From contig DKUO01000046.1 in assembly GCA_002490705.1 (NCBI GenBank), forward strand, positions 76,282 through 140,281: a DNA stretch of 64,000 bases, read 5' to 3'. The notes below the pieces were generated by a model that was not told the origin of the DNA, made no database searches, and saw nothing but the letters and a program-made list of their open reading frames with translations. Origin of the DNA: Lachnospiraceae bacterium UBA7202 (GTDB lineage: Bacteria; Bacillota; Clostridia; Lachnospirales; Lachnospiraceae). Positions 59,113 through 64,000 of the stretch are shown here, piece after piece. How positions within the stretch are numbered: position 1 is the first letter of the stretch; every line of letters starts with the position of its first letter. A program made the position numbers and the translations under genes.

Positions 59113-60447
59113 ATGAAAGGTCTGCAAACCAAATACAAAGCGCTGATCGGGCTGCTGCTTTTTTATCTGCCCTTTCATCTTTTTCTCTCGCCTGACTATT
59201 GGGATGACGCGCAGTTTGCGCAGATTTTGGGAGAGTATCAGAACGATCTGTTTCAATATACGCTGACCAGATATTTGAACTGGTCGTCCCGCATTACGAT
59301 CGAGCTGGCGCTGCCCTTTTTGACGACATGGCCGGCTTTTGTGTGGAAAGTCCTGAATCTGCTTATGATAGCGCTGTTGTACTTTGATCTGGTCTGGATG
59401 CTGGAACGCCTTTTCGGCCTGCGGGAAAAGAAAACCTACCTTTTGACAGCGGTTTTGCTCTGTGCATTTCCCTTTTCCATCATGGCCCAGACCGGGTGGA
59501 TCGCGACAACGACCAACTATCTGTGGGTGGTTTCGCTGGGACTTTATGTGATAAACCGCATGTTGAAGGCGGGGCTGTTTGAGGAACGTCTGTCGAAGGG
59601 GGAGATTCTATGCGCGGCGTTATCTGTTATCTACTGCGCCAGTTTTGAATCCATGGCGGCGATCTTGTTTCTGATCGAGACCGGGCTTTTGGTTTACAGC
59701 AGAAAAACCGGGAAAAAATGTCCGGCAGTCGTCTGGATCTGTATGGGACTTACGGCGCTTTTCCTGCTTTATATTTTGGGCTGTCCGGGGAACCGCCTGC
59801 GCCCTGTAAGCGATGCCGGGGATTGGATGCCGGAATATTTTGAACTGACATTTTTAGATAAACTGCGCATGGGTATTTTGTCTTCTTACATGCACTTTGT
59901 ATCCATGCCGAGCCCGGTGTTTTTTATCTTCAATCTGGTTCTTTATCTGATGTGGAGAGGGGAAACGGCCGGAAAACGGTTATTAGCCGCCCTTCCCGTA
60001 CTCACGGATGTGGCGTGGACGGGGTGGTTTCTGGCAAATTATCTTTTGGGATGGCGTGCTTTCACGTATCAGACGCCCACGCCCCTTCCCGAACAGTGGA
60101 CGGAGCGGGTGGAACAGGGGCTTTTGCTGTTGACGGTGGTCATATGGTTTGCGGTGGTGCTTTACACGATGTTTACCAGAACCCGGTGCGGGTGGCCGGC
60201 GGCTGTGGTTTTGCTTCTGGCCTGCATCCCGGAAGTGGCCGTGGGAATTACGCCCACAGTGGTTGCGTCTATTCTGCGGACGATGATTTACCTCTATATG
60301 GCGCTCATTCTGCTCACCGTGATGATGATGGAAGGCGGGGAGGAGAGGCGGCCTGTATTTGCCGGGCGGTTTTTGTGGCTCTGCATGGGCATGGGCATTT
60401 TCCTGAATGCCTGTCAGATTTCGAGACATATTTTGCTCTACGGTTAG
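59113..60447 (+). CDS. DUF6056-like polytopic membrane protein (copy 3)
   Basis: A 444-residue protein with about ten to eleven hydrophobic segments. It has the acidic loop Y-W-D-D-A-Q near residue 30, N-W-S-S-R-I, W-I-A-T-T-T-N-Y-L-W and G-C-P-G-N-R-L-R, corresponding to D-D-F/Y, W-Q-G and A-P-G-N in the copies at 17488 and 32910, but it lacks their long extracytoplasmic tail. A GT-C-type transferase role is likely (inference). ATG 59113 has AGGGGAAGGGG upstream; the longer frame from 59059 overlaps the ABC gene and is rejected. Confidence 0.73.
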   Translation: MKGLQTKYKALIGLLLFYLPFHLFLSPDYWDDAQFAQILGEYQNDLFQYTLTRYLNWSSRITIELALPFLTTWPAFVWKVLNLLMIALLYFDLVWMLERLFGLREKKTYLLTAVLLCAFPFSIMAQTGWIATTTNYLWVVSLGLYVINRMLKAGLFEERLSKGEILCAALSVIYCASFESMAAILFLIETGLLVYSRKTGKKCPAVVWICMGLTALFLLYILGCPGNRLRPVSDAGDWMPEYFELTFLDKLRMGILSSYMHFVSMPSPVFFIFNLVLYLMWRGETAGKRLLAALPVLTDVAWTGWFLANYLLGWRAFTYQTPTPLPEQWTERVEQGLLLLTVVIWFAVVLYTMFTRTRCGWPAAVVLLLACIPEVAVGITPTVVASILRTMIYLYMALILLTVMMMEGGEERRPVFAGRFLWLCMGMGIFLNACQISRHILLYG

Positions 60448-60452
60448 AAAGG

Positions 60453-62081
60453 ATGCATGATTTGCAGGAAAAAGGAAAAGGGTTTATAACTAAATACGGA
60501 TTCCGACTGGTTTTGTTTGCCGCCCTGTTGCTGCTCTTTTTATTGCTTGGCCATGACGGGCCAGTGATGTTTGACGACAGTGGAAGCTATATGTGGATCA
60601 GATGGCACGAGGGTGTTATGCCGGCTTATCCGCTCTTCTTGTTGTTTAACGAGTGCCTGTTCGGCTATCAGAGGTATCTGTGGATGGTGGTCATAGAGCA
60701 GGCTGTTCTGGCGGCATTTTCCGTGACGGTTTTGGAGGAGACGGTGCGGGCGCGGTTTGGGCTGCACCCTGTAGAGGGGATTCTGGTTTGTCTGTTTGCG
60801 CTGTATCCGTATACCATCGAGATGCCGGAGGCGGTGATGACACAGGCGGTTTTGACGGAGGGGGTTGCCTACTCTCTCTTTTATCTGTTTCTGGCGCTTT
60901 TGCTTAAGTCGGTCTGGGATAAAAACTATATCCGGCTTGCCGGGGCTTTTGGCATGACTTTACTGCTCTCGGCGGTCCGCTCCCAGCTTCAGATTCTGTT
61001 CGGCGTGTGCGGGATTGTGTTTTTCTATCTGATTTGTATGAGGGGAAGAAGGGAAAACAGGACAAAAAGACTGCTCCGCGCGCTGGCGGGGTTTGCAGGC
61101 TGTGCGGTAGTCAGTATGGCGGGCGTGCTTTTGGTGCTCGGTTTGATCAGGGGCTATCGGTTTATGCTACAGGAGGAGCATTTTCTCGGCAGGCTTGGGA
61201 TCGAGGTCCAGTGGCCGAGGATGCAGCAGACCTATTTGGAAGAGGAAGAAGCGGCGCAGGCGGAGGCGGCGGAGGAACCTGAGGCAGAAGAGCAGGAGGA
61301 ACTTCCGCAGGCAAAGAGCGCTGCGGAGGCGGAGCTGTTTTATCAAAATTTCTCTACCAGCCAGTATATGACGCTAATTTTCTCCAGAGGCATGTATGAG
61401 GGGGATTATGAGGATACGGCGCTCTTTCAGGATGAGGTCCTGCGGGGACTCTATCTTGCGCTCTATGAGGCGGTGGACGCCGAAGGGCAGCGGTATGCCT
61501 ACGCGGATGAAGGACTGTGGATGTGGAAGGATATTGTGGGGGGAATCGGAAAGATAGGCGGGACCTGTATCTGGATACCTTCTGAATATTATTTGGAAAA
61601 TGCGCCTGAGATACTGATGTCGGATCAGTTCAGCGATATCAGGTCTTCTCATCTTTTAACCATAGGATGGACGTTAATCAGGGCGCATTTCGGAAGATTT
61701 TTGTATCACACGCTGATGCTTTTGCCGCAGGCATTTATCAGCACTGTGTTCTTTCAGTTTGCGCCCCTTTACGGGCTCTGCCATCTGATCACGGCCTTTT
61801 TATACCTGTCTGCCATCGCCTTGATGATATGGGGATATAAGGATGCTCTGGCGAAAAGGGAAGGGGCGGAAATGATGTCGCTGGTGCTGGGGACCAATGC
61901 GGTTATGGTGATCGTGATATCGCTGGTGTTTTTCGGGCAGCAGCGGTATCTGGTGTATGCGTTCGGACCCTTTTATATCGCTTACTATCTGCTCTTAAGG
62001 AACTTGTGGCATGCGCGTGTGAGAAGTCTCGTCAAACGAAGGCTTTTGCCGGAAAAGAAAGACGGGTTGAAGGACGCATAG
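60453..62081 (+). CDS. polytopic GT-C-like membrane protein with Glu/Ala-rich insert
   Basis: A 542-residue protein with about eleven hydrophobic segments; the acidic loop M-F-D-D-S-G-S-Y near residue 40 sits where GT-C enzymes keep their catalytic Asp. It is the paralogue of the protein at 3751. Its long extracytoplasmic region (about residues 235-400) contains a low-complexity stretch of Glu and Ala (bases ~61230-61330) that is missing in the paralogue. The open frame runs upstream to 59952, but that part overlaps copy 3 out of frame and is not real. ATG 60453 is adjacent to AAAGG; TTG 60462 is a credible alternative start. Confidence 0.72.
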   Translation: MHDLQEKGKGFITKYGFRLVLFAALLLLFLLLGHDGPVMFDDSGSYMWIRWHEGVMPAYPLFLLFNECLFGYQRYLWMVVIEQAVLAAFSVTVLEETVRARFGLHPVEGILVCLFALYPYTIEMPEAVMTQAVLTEGVAYSLFYLFLALLLKSVWDKNYIRLAGAFGMTLLLSAVRSQLQILFGVCGIVFFYLICMRGRRENRTKRLLRALAGFAGCAVVSMAGVLLVLGLIRGYRFMLQEEHFLGRLGIEVQWPRMQQTYLEEEEAAQAEAAEEPEAEEQEELPQAKSAAEAELFYQNFSTSQYMTLIFSRGMYEGDYEDTALFQDEVLRGLYLALYEAVDAEGQRYAYADEGLWMWKDIVGGIGKIGGTCIWIPSEYYLENAPEILMSDQFSDIRSSHLLTIGWTLIRAHFGRFLYHTLMLLPQAFISTVFFQFAPLYGLCHLITAFLYLSAIALMIWGYKDALAKREGAEMMSLVLGTNAVMVIVISLVFFGQQRYLVYAFGPFYIAYYLLLRNLWHARVRSLVKRRLLPEKKDGLKDA

Positions 62082-62095
62082 CGGGGAATGGAAGG

Positions 62096-62821
62096 ATGGA
62101 AGAAAAGAAGAAAATTTTGATCATTATACCGGCCTACAACGAAGCCGATAATATTGTGCACGTGGTAAAAAGTATGATGGAGCAAGCGCCCCAGTATGAT
62201 TATCTGGTGGTGAATGACGGCTCTACGGATAAAACACTCGCTATCTGTGAGCAGGAAAATTTCCGTTATCTCGATCTGTCAATCAATATGGGAATCGGCG
62301 GCGCAGTGCAGGCGGGTTACATCTATGCCTATAAAAACAATTATGACATTGCGGTGCAGATGGACGGCGACGGACAGCACGATGTGGCTTATCTGGAAAA
62401 GCTTTTGGAGCCGATTATGGCGGATGAGGCGGATGTGGTAATCGGGTCCCGGTTTCTGGAAAAGGAAGGCTTTCAGACTTCGGCCAGCCGCAGAACGGGC
62501 ATCAACATTTTGAGCAGCCTGATCTGGATAACCACAGGGAAACGGATCAAGGATGTGACCAGCGGCTACCGGGCGGTGAACCGCATGTTTATTGAGATAT
62601 ACAGCAAGGACTATCCCACGGATTATCCGGAGCCGGAGGCCATTGTCGCCGCCATGATGCACCTTGGGAGAGTGTGTGAGGTGCCGGTGCAGATGCGGGC
62701 CAGGGAGGGCGGCGTCAGCTCCATTACCTTTAAGAAGTCCATTTATTATATGATCAAAGTGACGCTGGCCATTTTGATCTGTAGACTCAGCTACGGCATC
62801 AGAAGGGGGAAGAGGGTATGA
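62096..62821 (+). CDS. GT2 polyprenyl-phosphate sugar synthase (DPM1/GtrB-like)
   Basis: A 241-residue GT-A enzyme with I-I-I-P-A-Y-N-E-A-D-N-I, V-V-N-D-G-S-T-D, G-I-G-G-A-V-Q-A-G-Y, the metal motif Q-M-D-G-D-G-Q-H-D and V-I-G-S-R-F. This is the dolichol-phosphate-mannose-synthase type that makes undecaprenyl-phosphate sugar, the donor for GT-C transferases outside the membrane. No C-terminal membrane helices are present; its partner is the DUF2304 protein, overlapped by 4 bases. ATG 62096 is chosen after GAAGG; the upstream frame from 62006 overlaps the previous gene. Confidence 0.93.
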   Translation: MEEKKKILIIIPAYNEADNIVHVVKSMMEQAPQYDYLVVNDGSTDKTLAICEQENFRYLDLSINMGIGGAVQAGYIYAYKNNYDIAVQMDGDGQHDVAYLEKLLEPIMADEADVVIGSRFLEKEGFQTSASRRTGINILSSLIWITTGKRIKDVTSGYRAVNRMFIEIYSKDYPTDYPEPEAIVAAMMHLGRVCEVPVQMRAREGGVSSITFKKSIYYMIKVTLAILICRLSYGIRRGKRV

Positions 62822-63198
62822 TACCGAGTCATCTGCGAGTGACGCTGATCCTTGTGGTGATCAGTTATTTCATCGTGATTCTGTATTTTTTGAAACAGAA
62901 GGCGCTGAATTTAAAATATACGCTTTTGTGGCTGGTGGCGGGAGCCGTCATGGGAATCCTTGTGGTGGTGCCGGAGCTTTTGACGCGGATTATCCATCTC
63001 TTTGGCATTCAGGACAATATGAACGGATTGTTTTTGTTCTGCATCGGTTTTATCATATTGATCCTGCTGTCGCTGACCTCGATTGCTTCCAGACAAAACC
63101 GCAAGCTCAGAACGCTGACGCAAGAGCTGGCGATTTTAGATAAACGGGTGCGGGATTTGGAAAAGGAAAGTACGGATGGGAAGAGCTATGACAGATAG
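62818..63198 (+). CDS. DUF2304-family small membrane protein
   Basis: A 126-residue protein with three hydrophobic segments (residues ~8-27, 33-52 and 66-88) and a basic, coiled-coil-like tail (R-Q-N-R-K-L-R-T-L-T). The family almost always sits next to GtrB/DPM1-like GT2 genes and is thought to help anchor or move the polyprenyl-phosphate sugar. It overlaps the GT2 by 4 bases and the next gene by 11. Confidence 0.9.
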   Translation: MIPSHLRVTLILVVISYFIVILYFLKQKALNLKYTLLWLVAGAVMGILVVVPELLTRIIHLFGIQDNMNGLFLFCIGFIILILLSLTSIASRQNRKLRTLTQELAILDKRVRDLEKESTDGKSYDR

Positions 63199-64000
63199 GA
63201 GAAAGCGGCGGGGGATACTGTGGCTGATGCTGCTGTTCCTGACTGTGGTGGTTGTGCTCTCGGAGAAGGCGGCATATGACCGGATCCGGAAGGACGGCAG
63301 TTATATAGATCATCTAAGCTTTACCATCAGCAATTCCGCCTCGGAGCAGAAAATCCGCTGTTTTACGGACGAGACGGAGGGCACAAACTATCTATTTCTT
63401 CCCTCCTATGCGGATTTGGACGAGGTGACGCTCTCCTTTGCCGGGGCAGACCGGGTTGTTTTTTCGGGGGAAGAAAAAGAAGTCACACTGAAAAACGGCG
63501 CGCATATCGGCGGATTGACGTGCGGCGTGTCCTACCGGCTGTCTTTTTGTGACAGAAGGGGGAGAGAGCTGGACGGGGAAAAGCTGGTTATCATGCGCTC
63601 CGCCAATCTCCCAGCGGTATTTCTGGAGACAGAGAGCGGCTCTATGGAAATGCTGGATGCGGACAAGAATTACGCGGAGAGGGGAAAAATTGTCCTGTTT
63701 GACGCCGACGGAAAAGTTGTGTGCGTGGATGGTCTGAACCGTATTTCGGGACGCGGCAATTCTACTTGGGCACATCCGAAGAAATCTTACGGAATCCGGT
63801 TAAAAAACAGGGCCGATCTGTTCGGCATGGGAAGCGCTGACAATTGGATTCTTTTGAGCAATGTGGAGGATCCCGCCTATATCCGCAATAAAATCACCTA
63901 TGATATGGCCATTGCGGCAGGGATGGAGGGATCGCCGGAATCCCAATATGTGGATCTCTATATCAACCATACATATCACGGCATGTATCAGCTTTGCGAG
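63188..64000 (+). CDS. CotH-like kinase-fold protein (copy 2), cut by window end
   Basis: The frame is open from ATG 63188 to the last base (271 codons). It has an N-terminal membrane segment (residues ~9-25: G-I-L-W-L-M-L-L-F-L) without a lipobox, then the same beta-rich region as copy 1: P-A-V-F-L-E-T-E-S-G-S-M against P-A-V-F-I-E-T-A-S-G-S-L. The CotH core follows with I-S-G-R-G-N-S-T-W, K-K-S-Y-G-I-R-L and Y-V-D-L-Y-I-N-H-T-Y-H-G-M-Y. The acidic W-D-x-D part would lie beyond the window. It overlaps the DUF2304 gene by 11 bases. Confidence 0.85.
   Translation, partial: MTDRRKRRGILWLMLLFLTVVVVLSEKAAYDRIRKDGSYIDHLSFTISNSASEQKIRCFTDETEGTNYLFLPSYADLDEVTLSFAGADRVVFSGEEKEVTLKNGAHIGGLTCGVSYRLSFCDRRGRELDGEKLVIMRSANLPAVFLETESGSMEMLDADKNYAERGKIVLFDADGKVVCVDGLNRISGRGNSTWAHPKKSYGIRLKNRADLFGMGSADNWILLSNVEDPAYIRNKITYDMAIAAGMEGSPESQYVDLYINHTYHGMYQLCE

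Noticed and set aside
59952..60452. Upstream extension of the GT-C-like gene by 167 codons
   Set aside because: It overlaps the DUF6056-like gene in another frame, reads as Gly/Arg/Ala-rich low-sense protein, and the membrane protein proper starts at 60453.
1..64000. CRISPR arrays, tRNA or rRNA genes, insertion sequences, phage genes
   Set aside because: No regularly spaced repeats, no tRNA cloverleaf, no rRNA stretch, and no transposase or integrase frame were seen on either strand.

Overview
This is one very large, one-directional glycan-biosynthesis locus: essentially every real gene over 64 kb lies on the + strand, with ATGA-type stop/start overlaps or gaps of a few bases. The purine-rich ribosome sites, GC near one half, DUF6056/DUF6020/DUF5672-type membrane and glycosyltransferase-like proteins and CotH-family proteins suggest a gut-type Clostridia, most likely Lachnospiraceae. 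That placement is inference; no rRNA or housekeeping gene is present to confirm it.

Layout. 1-580: end of an ATP-grasp gene. 640-1247: DinJ/YafQ-type toxin-antitoxin pair with a near-consensus promoter. 1272-12094: GT4 glycosyltransferase, UDP-HexNAc 6-dehydrogenase, GT-C-like membrane protein, HexNAc 4-epimerase, a formyltransferase-fold protein, three consecutive GT4 enzymes and a DUF6020-like membrane protein. 12121-17475: a complete dlt-like acylation cassette (SGNH protein, DltA-like adenylation enzyme, NRPS-type formyltransferase, carrier protein, MBOAT). 17488-20687: two polytopic proteins. 20719-27785: deacetylase-like protein and two asparagine-synthase amidotransferases flanking a GT4 and an SGNH protein. 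27976-41605: GT2, GT11, GT17, DUF5672 and GT4 enzymes, an ABC flippase, a DUF6056-like protein and a Wzy-like polymerase. 41637-50464: priming glycosyl-phosphotransferase, pyruvyltransferase-like protein, Wzx flippase, GH105-like protein, second Wzy-like protein and a TagA-GT4 fusion. 50464-64000: CotH-like lipoprotein, GT4s, radical SAM/SPASM protein, GT-D enzyme, acetyltransferase, second ABC flippase, GT-C-like proteins, a polyprenyl-phosphate sugar synthase with its DUF2304 partner, and a second CotH-like gene cut by the window end.

How the parts may work together (inference). The priming transferase at 41637 loads the first sugar on undecaprenyl phosphate, about twenty cytoplasmic transferases extend it, and Wzx and/or the two PglK-like ABC proteins flip it for polymerisation by the Wzy-like proteins. 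The dehydrogenase/epimerase pair predicts an N-acetylhexosaminuronic acid, and the amidotransferases could make its uronamide. Multi-pass GT-C-like proteins together with the GT2/DUF2304 pair suggest side-chain addition outside the membrane. Acyl, pyruvyl and possibly phosphoryl groups would complete the surface.

The most unusual element is the dlt-like cassette carrying a formyltransferase with an intact N-x-H...D triad and an NRPS F-domain-like TWH motif. It suggests that an aminoacyl group is N-formylated on the carrier before the MBOAT/SGNH pair places it on an exported glycan. I know of no described system of this composition.
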